Assembly: GCA_045536915.1 (NCBI GenBank)
Contig: JAZSOL010000243.1
Location: forward strand, 1-19,599
Source: RGIG1828 sp045536915
Lineage (GTDB): Bacteria; Bacillota; Clostridia; UMGS1810
Direction of reading: 5' to 3'
DNA: 19,599 nucleotides
Every line of letters starts with the position of its first letter. Within the stretch, counting starts at the first letter, position 1. The translations under genes were made by a program, and so were the position numbers. The notes under the pieces are model-generated. The model did no database searches. It was not told where the DNA came from and worked only from the letters and a program-made list of their open reading frames with translations. Positions 8,258 to 15,619 of the stretch are shown here, in pieces.

Positions 8258-10123
8258 CTATGCCTTATGTTCATTAAGGTCAGACACAAAATCCTTCTTA
8301 CTTTTAATTGCTTCGGAAAGCAGCTTTCTTGCAGTTTTATTTTCTCTGAAGTTTTCTGAAATACCAATTTTATATTCTATAACTATATCGCGGTATTCCT
8401 CACGGTCATCAAGTCTTAAACTAAACAGTCCCATAATGTCTTCAACCGTGATATAATCTGAATTATTAACCATCATAACAAAGCTTCCGTTGCCGTTATA
8501 TATTATGGTGGCATCTGATTTTCCAAATGATTCTTTGATATAGCGGGTAAACATTTTTATGATTTCATCACCCACACTGCGAGTGTACTCTCCGTTTATG
8601 TGCACAAGATTTGCAATATCTGCCATACAGTACACCGTACCATCATCAAGGAGTTTTTTATCCATTGATTTAAGATATTTATCCAAGTAGGCTCTGTTGT
8701 AGAGAGAAGTGAGATGGTCGGTATAGAAAATATAATTTATAATATCGCCCATTCTTCCGAGCAAAATGGCACCGCCGCAGCATATAACCATAAGAAACAC
8801 AAATGCAATCAGCGTGTAGAGTATCACGTTCACACTTTCCTTAACAGATGCAGATGCCAGAACGGAAATATAGCTTGCACCAAGATACTCATTGAATTCA
8901 TCGTTTGTTTCCATAAGCACCTTGTAAAGACCGTTTAATTCATCAACAAGCTCCGTTATCTGAGAATCAATGCTTTCTCTCATCTCATTATAACTGCTGT
9001 TGTGAAGTTCTGTACACGTTTTGCCCGAATATGCACATTCTCCGTTTGCACACGCTCCCGTGCAACGCTGAAATGTGTCTATAACGTAGCGGCAGTATGC
9101 CGAATCAATAATGGCATGTTCTCTTGATTCATTGTGGTCTCTCCAGCCGTATATAAGTTCATCATAAGTTACGGTCTGGTCGCCGAAATAATCCTGAAGA
9201 TCTCTTTCGTGGAGATTATCGAGAATATATTCATGGGAAATGTTGGTATTTCCGGAATCTCTCATTTTCACAACATATGCATCTATAACGTTTACCAGGT
9301 CTTCAACAATGCTGATTTCCTTTTCGTTGGAAATGCCGTTGTTGTCTATTCTTGTTGTATAGTCAGAAACAAGTATGGGTTTACTTTTCGTAATCTGATA
9401 TTTATATATTTTGGAAAAAAGCTCCGAAACCTTAATCTCTCTCAAATAATTAAAATCGTCGGCAAGGTCACTGAATGATTCGCCGGTTCCGGTTGCACGA
9501 TAATAGTTGTTTTTCTCCATTCTCTGATACAGAGTTTCCAAAGTGGAACTGATACTGTCATCAATAAGTTCCATCATTTCTATGTAGTCATAATCGGCGC
9601 TTTTCAGATTTTCAATTGTGTTGTTGGCAGGAGCCACATTAACATATTTCTGACTGAACTGCGAAAAATAAACGTCGAGAGTTTCATCAAGAATAGTTCT
9701 TGCAAAATCTCCACCCTCACTGCTTGTTGCCGTGAAGGAAACAACATAGGTACTCGGTTCGTATATGTATTCTTCGCCTTCTTCAAGCTTTGCTTCTTTC
9801 TGAGCCACCTTATCTTTATCCTCAATAGGGATTATTTCTATTCTGGAAATAAGACTGTCAACAGAGTATATACCCGTGAGTCCCATTTTGTCCACAACCT
9901 TGGACATAACCGACGACGATTTGATTTCATTCACATCAAGCTTATCGCCTGTTGGCGCAAGCCCTTTTTCTGCCTGCTCGTCGTTGTAGTGAATAACCTC
10001 GGATGCAATGTATGTGTTGGATGACGAAAACTTATAGTATACGGCATATGTTGCTAAAAGGCAGAAAACTATTATCAGCGGTAAAAGCTTTTTTATGTAT
10101 CTGAAAACTTGAATATTTTTCAT
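8258..10123 (-). CDS. Wzz-like chain-length protein fused to a degenerate GGDEF domain
   Basis: A 621-aa protein. Membrane helix 1 spans about 12-30, a large extracytoplasmic region 31-430, helix 2 about 432-456, and a cytoplasmic GGDEF-fold domain 465-618. The two-helix layout and the start of the outer region (residues 38-100) fit Wzz/polysaccharide co-polymerases. The GGDEF domain keeps DHLTSLYNR (469-477), D502 and GD (518-519). It has lost the second metal Asp (A504), the FK, ND and GH motifs, and GGDEF itself (NGSF, 544-547). No RxxD inhibitory site is clear. It is therefore probably a sensor or structural domain, not a cyclase. A C-x9-C-x3-C-x4-C-x6-C cluster (344-370) lies outside. 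ATG 10123 follows AGGAGG by five bases. The role in chain-length control is inferred. Confidence 0.8.
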   Translation of the reverse strand: MKNIQVFRYIKKLLPLIIVFCLLATYAVYYKFSSSNTYIASEVIHYNDEQAEKGLAPTGDKLDVNEIKSSSVMSKVVDKMGLTGIYSVDSLISRIEIIPIEDKDKVAQKEAKLEEGEEYIYEPSTYVVSFTATSSEGGDFARTILDETLDVYFSQFSQKYVNVAPANNTIENLKSADYDYIEMMELIDDSISSTLETLYQRMEKNNYYRATGTGESFSDLADDFNYLREIKVSELFSKIYKYQITKSKPILVSDYTTRIDNNGISNEKEISIVEDLVNVIDAYVVKMRDSGNTNISHEYILDNLHERDLQDYFGDQTVTYDELIYGWRDHNESREHAIIDSAYCRYVIDTFQRCTGACANGECAYSGKTCTELHNSSYNEMRESIDSQITELVDELNGLYKVLMETNDEFNEYLGASYISVLASASVKESVNVILYTLIAFVFLMVICCGGAILLGRMGDIINYIFYTDHLTSLYNRAYLDKYLKSMDKKLLDDGTVYCMADIANLVHINGEYTRSVGDEIIKMFTRYIKESFGKSDATIIYNGNGSFVMMVNNSDYITVEDIMGLFSLRLDDREEYRDIVIEYKIGISENFRENKTARKLLSEAIKSKKDFVSDLNEHKA

Positions 10124-10147
10124 TTTATCCTCCTGAAGCGGCTTTGT

Positions 10148-11509
10148 TTATACCCTTTTCGGGAATCTTTCTGATATTTTGTAAAGCATAAGCGACACAT
10201 AGGCAAAAGCCGCAAAAAGTATGAGTGATTTCAGCTCATCAACAAGCGAAACACCATAGATACTCACCGCTATGCACTGATTCATTTTATGGTTTGAATA
10301 TTCTCTTCCCGCTCCGATTGCTTCTCTTTCAAAATTTTTAATGCTGCTATACATAGACTCAATAAGCTCGTCTGCTGTCTGATAATCCTGAGCCTCGGGA
10401 ACTGCGCTGCTGATTTTTCCTATAATAAGATTGTTATCCATAATTTCTTTTTCGTTTGATGCAACGTTATTGCTGTATTCTGTTGCCTTAACGGAAAGCT
10501 CATCTATTCCAACCTTGGTTCTTCCCATATAATATTTCCCTGTTTCATCCCATGTCGGCACAAGCACAATTCTCGTCATTTCTTCGGAATACATTGCCAC
10601 CGCCTGATTACACAAATTATAGGAAATCTGATTTCTCTGACGTTCAAAATCCGTAACGGTATTCTGATAGTTGAGTCTGTCGATGTAGCTTTCACGGTCT
10701 CTCACTATTCCGTTTTGCAAAATCAACGACTTGAGGTTCTGATTAATCTGCGTTTCCTCAAACTGATAAACCATACCGGCTATGGAATTAAAGGTCAGTC
10801 CCTTTTCAGTCACAAAGCTCGGATTCTTTTCAGACATTCCATACAGATAGTTAAGAAGTGACGAGGTTTCTTTTTCAAAATATGAAACCGTATCCATATA
10901 TTCCATTTTGTCAAAATCCGGTTTTTCTCCGGATGTGTCAAGCTTAAAATTATCTGTGTATTTTTCAATATAGTATTCCTTATAGGCTGCTGTTATAAGC
11001 TTAATAACATTTTCCGCATCCAGATGACGCGTGTGTCTGGATGCGTGGTATTCAACTGCAAATTCCGTTGAAATATGATATTCCGATTCACTTCCCACAC
11101 CGCCCTGCACACACGGATAAACACAAAGGCATTCTTTGAGTTGCTTCACACTCACATTCTCAAAAGCACCTTTTTTAATTGCCTTTGAAACAACTTCATC
11201 ACATATAATCTCAGCCATATTATATCTTGTACCGTTTGAATTAAGAGCCTGAGATGCTTCTGAATAATTCAGAGAAACAACAGCACTAACAGAGTGTTTC
11301 AGATTAATATGGTTAAAAATGCCAAACACTCCCGTGAGCACAAAACACCATATAAGCACCCATGAGCTAAGATATTTGGCAGTTTTGAATATCTGCACAA
11401 ATTCCGTATGGCTCACATTTTTCATTCGTAAATATATTCGCGCAGCTCCGAGCATAAGCAGGATTAACGCAATTACCACGGGGATTTTCCCGAAAATAAC
11501 TGAAAACAT
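10148..11509 (-). CDS. Wzz-like polysaccharide co-polymerase without cytoplasmic domain
   Basis: A 453-aa membrane protein with hydrophobic helices at about 8-26, 48-67 and 426-444 and a large, mostly helical outer region between. Residues about 76-135 align by eye with residues 43-100 of the next gene product (the GGDEF fusion): a V-x-L/H-x-Y-x-E start, an NSNGT or APTGD turn, then N-x-x-E-I and V-x-S-K. The two are therefore likely paralogous chain-length proteins that could form a mixed complex. This copy has an extra N-terminal helix and ends just after its last helix, so it lacks the signalling domain. No tyrosine kinase follows, unlike typical Gram-positive capsule loci. ATG 11509 follows a GGTG-type site. 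Family assignment is moderate, based on topology and local similarity. Confidence 0.62.
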   Translation of the reverse strand: MFSVIFGKIPVVIALILLMLGAARIYLRMKNVSHTEFVQIFKTAKYLSSWVLIWCFVLTGVFGIFNHINLKHSVSAVVSLNYSEASQALNSNGTRYNMAEIICDEVVSKAIKKGAFENVSVKQLKECLCVYPCVQGGVGSESEYHISTEFAVEYHASRHTRHLDAENVIKLITAAYKEYYIEKYTDNFKLDTSGEKPDFDKMEYMDTVSYFEKETSSLLNYLYGMSEKNPSFVTEKGLTFNSIAGMVYQFEETQINQNLKSLILQNGIVRDRESYIDRLNYQNTVTDFERQRNQISYNLCNQAVAMYSEEMTRIVLVPTWDETGKYYMGRTKVGIDELSVKATEYSNNVASNEKEIMDNNLIIGKISSAVPEAQDYQTADELIESMYSSIKNFEREAIGAGREYSNHKMNQCIAVSIYGVSLVDELKSLILFAAFAYVSLMLYKISERFPKRV

Positions 11510-11530
11510 TTCTTCACCGACCTTTCAGTT

Positions 11531-12895
11531 TTAAAATTTGTTGATATCAACAATAACAAGCTCAGGTTGATTGTTTATACGGAAAATATTTGAATTTTCA
11601 AGCCCAGAACTCACAATAAGAGGTCTTCCTTTAACATCATATCTTCCGTAAGCATAACCGTCGCTTCTTTCCGGAAACAACCCGTCCTCGTGAGTATACA
11701 CAGGTCCCAGAAAGGGTAATCTGACCGTGCCGCCGTGGGTATGTCCGCACAAAATCAAATCCCCCCAGAATTCAACATCAAACTCCTTAAAAATAACCGG
11801 TTCATGAATGGCGGTTATTTTCAGATTATTCGGATTTGAATTGATATAGCTTTCAAAAACCTCTCCCGAATAACTCCAGAATGCCGACGGATTTGATGTG
11901 AGAACTCCCAAAATATCGATATCTGTTGAGCCAACAGAGAGCGTGTCGGTTTCGTTTTTAAGAACCTTAACTCCGCAATTTTCAAGTTCCTTTTCAAAAC
12001 TATCTGCCACTTCCAGAAGCTTATTGCCATCACGGTTATCGTCATTAAATCCGAATTTTTTATCCAGTGAAGTCTGATTAAGATGAAAGTCATATATTTT
12101 TTCAACTTCATTGTTGCCGTAGATATAATATGAAGGAGCAATTCCAGCTAATTTTTCACACATATTCACAACATCTTCACGGCGATTCTTCACAGAATCA
12201 AGAATATCTCCGGTGCATATTATAATATCCGGCTCAAGCTTTTCCACACGTTCTATGAGTTTTTGGTTGTCTTTTCCATAGGTGCAGTTGTGCAAATCAG
12301 AAATCTGAACAACTCTTATGTGGCTATCCGCTTTCAGACTGCTGACGGTGTAAAAGCTTTCGCGAAATTCCCTATTGGAAATATAATTACATGCAACTAA
12401 TGCAATAACAGCAGCAAAAAAAGCAAATACGGCACTTACCAGAAAAAGCTTTACAGCTTTAATATTCCTGCTGCGTTTGGTAGAGGATTCATGATTTTTT
12501 GCATTGCCTGTTTCCTCATAAATCCGCTCTGAATCATACATTTCAGCGTTAATATTTACCGCTGCGTCTGCAGTTTCGTCTTTTATTTCAGGTTCAGAAT
12601 TTATTTTGGATATGTTTTTTACTTTTGAAATCTTCAGCTTTTTGGAATATCCCGTAACAGAACATATATACATACGGATTTCTTCCTTATACTGGCGGTT
12701 GAACAGTGCAAGCGGTTTGTCGCCGTAATATTGGGCAACAATGCATCCGGAATCCGCCCTCACAAAAATCATATCTTCAATCCATGAATTGTAAACCTCT
12801 TCATCCAAAACAGACCTGAGATGTTCTTTTATCCGCATATCAAGTTCTTCTTTGATTTCATTGCGTCCGGTTATATTTGATTTAAATGTATCCAT
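11531..12895 (-). CDS. Membrane metallophosphoesterase with DnaA domain I-like N-terminus
   Basis: Three parts are visible in 454 aa. Residues 15-92 resemble DnaA domain I: a helix, then the aromatic Y-x-SW position (35-38), a strand pair, and a Y-x-x-x-I helix, ending in an I/L-rich strand. A basic stretch (140-149) and one helix (about 148-172) imply that this part is cytoplasmic and the rest outside. Residues 193-452 are a calcineurin-like phosphoesterase of the YkuE/YaeI type: DLH (200-202), GD (229-230), H364, GHTH (384-387) and the SSGLEN end motif. The usual GNHE is GNNE (260-263), so the catalytic histidine is missing. ATG 12895 is preferred because AAAGG precedes it; ATG 12913 overlaps the previous stop without a clear site. 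The substrate is unknown. Confidence 0.83.
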   Translation of the reverse strand: MDTFKSNITGRNEIKEELDMRIKEHLRSVLDEEVYNSWIEDMIFVRADSGCIVAQYYGDKPLALFNRQYKEEIRMYICSVTGYSKKLKISKVKNISKINSEPEIKDETADAAVNINAEMYDSERIYEETGNAKNHESSTKRSRNIKAVKLFLVSAVFAFFAAVIALVACNYISNREFRESFYTVSSLKADSHIRVVQISDLHNCTYGKDNQKLIERVEKLEPDIIICTGDILDSVKNRREDVVNMCEKLAGIAPSYYIYGNNEVEKIYDFHLNQTSLDKKFGFNDDNRDGNKLLEVADSFEKELENCGVKVLKNETDTLSVGSTDIDILGVLTSNPSAFWSYSGEVFESYINSNPNNLKITAIHEPVIFKEFDVEFWGDLILCGHTHGGTVRLPFLGPVYTHEDGLFPERSDGYAYGRYDVKGRPLIVSSGLENSNIFRINNQPELVIVDINKF

Positions 12896-12909
12896 ATCAA
12901 ACTCGCCTT

Positions 12910-14037
12910 TCATTTATTAACATTTTCATACACTTCTATAGTCTTTTGCGCAACATCATTCCAGTTGTATTTTCCGGTAATATATTCGCTGACTCCGCAT
13001 CTGAGTTCATTTCTGATATCGCAGCTGTCACACACCGTCTGAAGCTTTTCGGCAAGGTCTTCAACATCACCTTTTTTAAAATACATAGCTTTTTTTGATG
13101 CAACAGAAGTATTTTCCTTTATATCCGAACACACAACGGCATTACCGTAGGCAAGAGATTCCAAAAGACTAAGGCTCATCCCCTCAAGATCGGACGGCAA
13201 AACCACCGCATATGCGTTTGAATACATTTCACAAATCTCATCTCCCGAAATAAATCCGGTGAATATTATATCGGGATTACCCTGCGCTTTTTCTTTCAGA
13301 AGTCTCACATAATCGTCGGTATCGCTTGTATCCCCTGAAATAACCAGTTTCTTTGAAGTGGAAATTTTATTGTATGCATCTATCAGATAATGAATGCCTT
13401 TTTCTGCCGTGAGTCTTGATATTATGCAAATATATCCGTCTTTTTCAAGACCGTATTTTTCCGTGATTATTTGAGCATCTTTAAAAACGGGTTGGGATAT
13501 ACCATTTGGAATAACAACCGTTTCGCGGTTATACGTCTCTTTGAAATAGTCGCGCGCAGAATCACTCAGCACAATAATTTCATCAGCACATTTTGCAAGT
13601 GTTCTTTCTCCGAATTTTATATATTTTGAAGCAAATCCGCTGCCCCATTTTTCTCTCTGCCAGTCGAGGCCGTGAACAGTTGCAACGCATTTTTTTCCGA
13701 AAAGCTTCGGAATCCACATAGCAGCACACGGCCCTTCTGCATGGAAATGTATGACATCGTATCTGCAAAAACTTGCGCATATTGCCGCCGTGAACGAAGC
13801 AATCATAGCCGAAATTCCGCGTGCATCAAGCGTCCATGCCTTTTTAAGTCTGACCCCGCGGTATTTTTTATTTTCAACTGTGCCAACATATTCATTTTCC
13901 ACCTTATCGGCAGAGCGGTTATAGCAAGTAACGCTGTGTCCTTTTTCAACAAGTATGGGACAAAGTGTTGTGAGCACATTTTCAATTCCGCCGCGTCTCG
14001 ACGGTACAACCTTATGCCCTATCATTGCAATTTTCAT
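12910..14037 (-). CDS. GT4 family glycosyltransferase (rhamnosyltransferase-like)
   Basis: A GT-B glycosyltransferase of about 375 aa. The N-terminus has IGHKVVPSRRGGIEN (6-20), and VHGLDWQREKW is at 121-131. Both are typical of the GT4 group that includes DUF1972-type capsule rhamnosyl- and glucosyltransferases. The donor half has ISRLTAEKG (206-214) and the EX7E motif E285-E293. It probably acts early in repeat-unit assembly, since its gene lies directly after the initiating transferase. The start is set at ATG 14037, which follows GGGTG by about six bases; the GTG at 14046 lies within that site. The stop overlaps the next gene as ATGA. The sugar is not determinable; rhamnose is only suggested by family resemblance. 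Confidence 0.87.
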   Translation of the reverse strand: MKIAMIGHKVVPSRRGGIENVLTTLCPILVEKGHSVTCYNRSADKVENEYVGTVENKKYRGVRLKKAWTLDARGISAMIASFTAAICASFCRYDVIHFHAEGPCAAMWIPKLFGKKCVATVHGLDWQREKWGSGFASKYIKFGERTLAKCADEIIVLSDSARDYFKETYNRETVVIPNGISQPVFKDAQIITEKYGLEKDGYICIISRLTAEKGIHYLIDAYNKISTSKKLVISGDTSDTDDYVRLLKEKAQGNPDIIFTGFISGDEICEMYSNAYAVVLPSDLEGMSLSLLESLAYGNAVVCSDIKENTSVASKKAMYFKKGDVEDLAEKLQTVCDSCDIRNELRCGVSEYITGKYNWNDVAQKTIEVYENVNK

Positions 14038-14057
14038 TTTTTTCACCCGTTTTCTGA

Positions 14058-14744
14058 TTATCTTCCCGTTGCAGTGAGCATTGCTATTGGTGTTTTAAGC
14101 ATAATTTTCAAATCATTCGGGAAAGTTCGTGTTTGTATGTATTCAATATCCATTTCAACCCATTGTTCAAAAGGAACATCGTTTCTGTTTTTGTGAATCT
14201 GCCAGGTGCAGGTGATTCCGGGAGTTACGAGAAGTCGAAGTTTCTGATAGTCGGTGTAGTATGCCACTTCTCCGGGAAGAGGCGGTCTTGGGCCCACAAG
14301 AGTCATATCTCCTTTAAACACGTTAAAAAACTGCATAAGTTCATCGAGAGAAAGCTTTCTTAAGATTTTTCCGACTCTGGTTATACGCGGATCGTTTTTT
14401 ATTTTAAACACAGGCCCGTCCATTTCGTTTTTACTTTTAAGTTCTTCAAGCATCTTGTCAGCTCCGGCACGCATTGTGCGGAATTTATACATATTGAAAT
14501 GTTCGCCATGGCGCCCCACTCTTACCTGCTTATAAAAAGGTCCGGCACTCGGATCGTCTATAACAATAATAATTGCAATAATACACATCAGCGGCAGAAA
14601 AAACAGCAATATCAGTGTTGCAAAAAATATATCAAAAAGCCGTTTCTTCTTCCAGTATGTTGCATATGATTTTTCAATTATCAACTCCAGCTTTTCCCTT
14701 GTTTTTTCGTCAACCTTCTCCTGATCAATATAGGCCATTATCAA
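14058..14744 (-). CDS. Initiating phosphoglycosyl transferase (bacterial sugar transferase)
   Basis: A 228-aa protein of the monotopic phosphoglycosyl transferase family (WcaJ/WbaP catalytic region, PglC type). One N-terminal hydrophobic re-entrant helix lies at about 37-62. YKFRTM (86-91), the DPRIT segment (118-122), the catalytic Asp-Glu pair in SLDEL (D134-E135) and GPRP (151-154) follow. It transfers a sugar phosphate from a UDP-sugar to undecaprenyl phosphate and so commits material to this polymer. The long N-terminal four-helix part of WbaP-type enzymes is absent; the length is normal for the small class. Translation may start at TTG 14744 (AGGA upstream) or ATG 14738. It overlaps the deacetylase gene by about 20 bases. 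Identity is secure; the sugar is not. Confidence 0.93.
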   Translation of the reverse strand: MIMAYIDQEKVDEKTREKLELIIEKSYATYWKKKRLFDIFFATLILLFFLPLMCIIAIIIVIDDPSAGPFYKQVRVGRHGEHFNMYKFRTMRAGADKMLEELKSKNEMDGPVFKIKNDPRITRVGKILRKLSLDELMQFFNVFKGDMTLVGPRPPLPGEVAYYTDYQKLRLLVTPGITCTWQIHKNRNDVPFEQWVEMDIEYIQTRTFPNDLKIMLKTPIAMLTATGR

Positions 14745-15612
14745 ACACTTCTTTCCTAAGATTTTTAATATTCAAATTCATCACTGAATCAAACTCAATT
14801 CTGCGTCCGTCTGAAAAATAGAATTTTTCAAAATCCTTGTTGCATACATCCGTTCCAACGTCTTTCGCACTCATATATCCCGGATGAAACAGAATTTCTA
14901 TATCTTTTTTATGCTTTTGCGCTTTTCGCAGGTAATGAGGTAAAACCTTTTTCACTCTTTTTTCATCCATAAACCCCGAAAATAAAATCCCGAAAAAATA
15001 TGCCGTAGGCAAAGGATTTTTCCTGTATTCGGATTTGTTTATCTGCCATAAAAACTTCAAAAGCCACTGTTTTATTAAGTTTACTAAATTATATGTAATG
15101 TAGAGTGATGGTGTTTTAACATAAGGCATAAGCGGTTCTGCGGGAATTCTCAGATATTTCACTTCAAGCTTTTCTTCGGCAATAACCCTCATCAGCATTT
15201 TAAATACGGAAGGTATCATATGGGTATGCTGATGGCTGTCGATAAGCACCGGTGCTCCGCCGGAAACCTTGTTTTCCCAGAATTTTATCTGAGCTTTAAG
15301 TTCGTTATATACCTGCTTTTCAAATTCTTTTTTTCTGAAAACGGAAAGTAAAAGAAGCTTTAAAAATGCACACCTGAACCTGCCGTTTTCATCTGTAAGC
15401 AAATTAAATTCTCCGTTTTTGGCAAGCGCCTTTCCCTCAACAAGATTCAAGTGAAGCGATAATTCAGCTTTAAAATTCAGTTTGGAAGAATTAAAATCCT
15501 CAAAATTCGGAAAAACACTCACCTTATTCAGAGACCCAAAATTCACGCATTCCCGTATTCGCTCTGACGCTATAGAACACAACCCGTAATCATCTGCACA
15601 AACATATATCAT
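14725..15612 (-). CDS. ChbG/YdjC/HpnK-type carbohydrate deacetylase
   Basis: A 295-aa protein with the YdjC-family pattern. The ADDYG metal motif lies at residues 6-10, SLHLN with H54 at 52-56, DSHQHTH (D125, H127, H129, H131), FHPGY (242-246), and the late R271-E273 region. The family removes acetyl groups from N-acetyl sugars such as chito-oligosaccharides, or acts on hopanoid precursors. No signal peptide or membrane helix precedes the motif, so it should act in the cytoplasm, perhaps on a lipid-linked sugar. Its gene overlaps that of the initiating transferase, which hints that an early acetamido sugar is the target. ATG 15612 is chosen because GGAGAG lies ten bases upstream; a TTG at 15636 would add eight residues. 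The substrate is inferred. Confidence 0.85.
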   Translation of the reverse strand: MIYVCADDYGLCSIASERIRECVNFGSLNKVSVFPNFEDFNSSKLNFKAELSLHLNLVEGKALAKNGEFNLLTDENGRFRCAFLKLLLLSVFRKKEFEKQVYNELKAQIKFWENKVSGGAPVLIDSHQHTHMIPSVFKMLMRVIAEEKLEVKYLRIPAEPLMPYVKTPSLYITYNLVNLIKQWLLKFLWQINKSEYRKNPLPTAYFFGILFSGFMDEKRVKKVLPHYLRKAQKHKKDIEILFHPGYMSAKDVGTDVCNKDFEKFYFSDGRRIEFDSVMNLNIKNLRKEVFDNGLY

Positions 15613-15619
15613 CCTTTTG

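Noticed and set aside
8106..8456. Plus-strand open frame spanning the gap between the polymerase and the Wzz-GGDEF gene
   Set aside because: It is antisense to both genes over nearly all its length, and its composition reflects the complement of membrane-protein codons.
8258..10123. Active diguanylate cyclase
   Set aside because: The GGDEF signature, the second metal Asp and the ND and GH motifs are all missing.
13672..14196. A 174-aa plus-strand open frame opposite the GT4 and sugar transferase genes
   Set aside because: Both opposite genes have intact family motifs, and this frame shows none.
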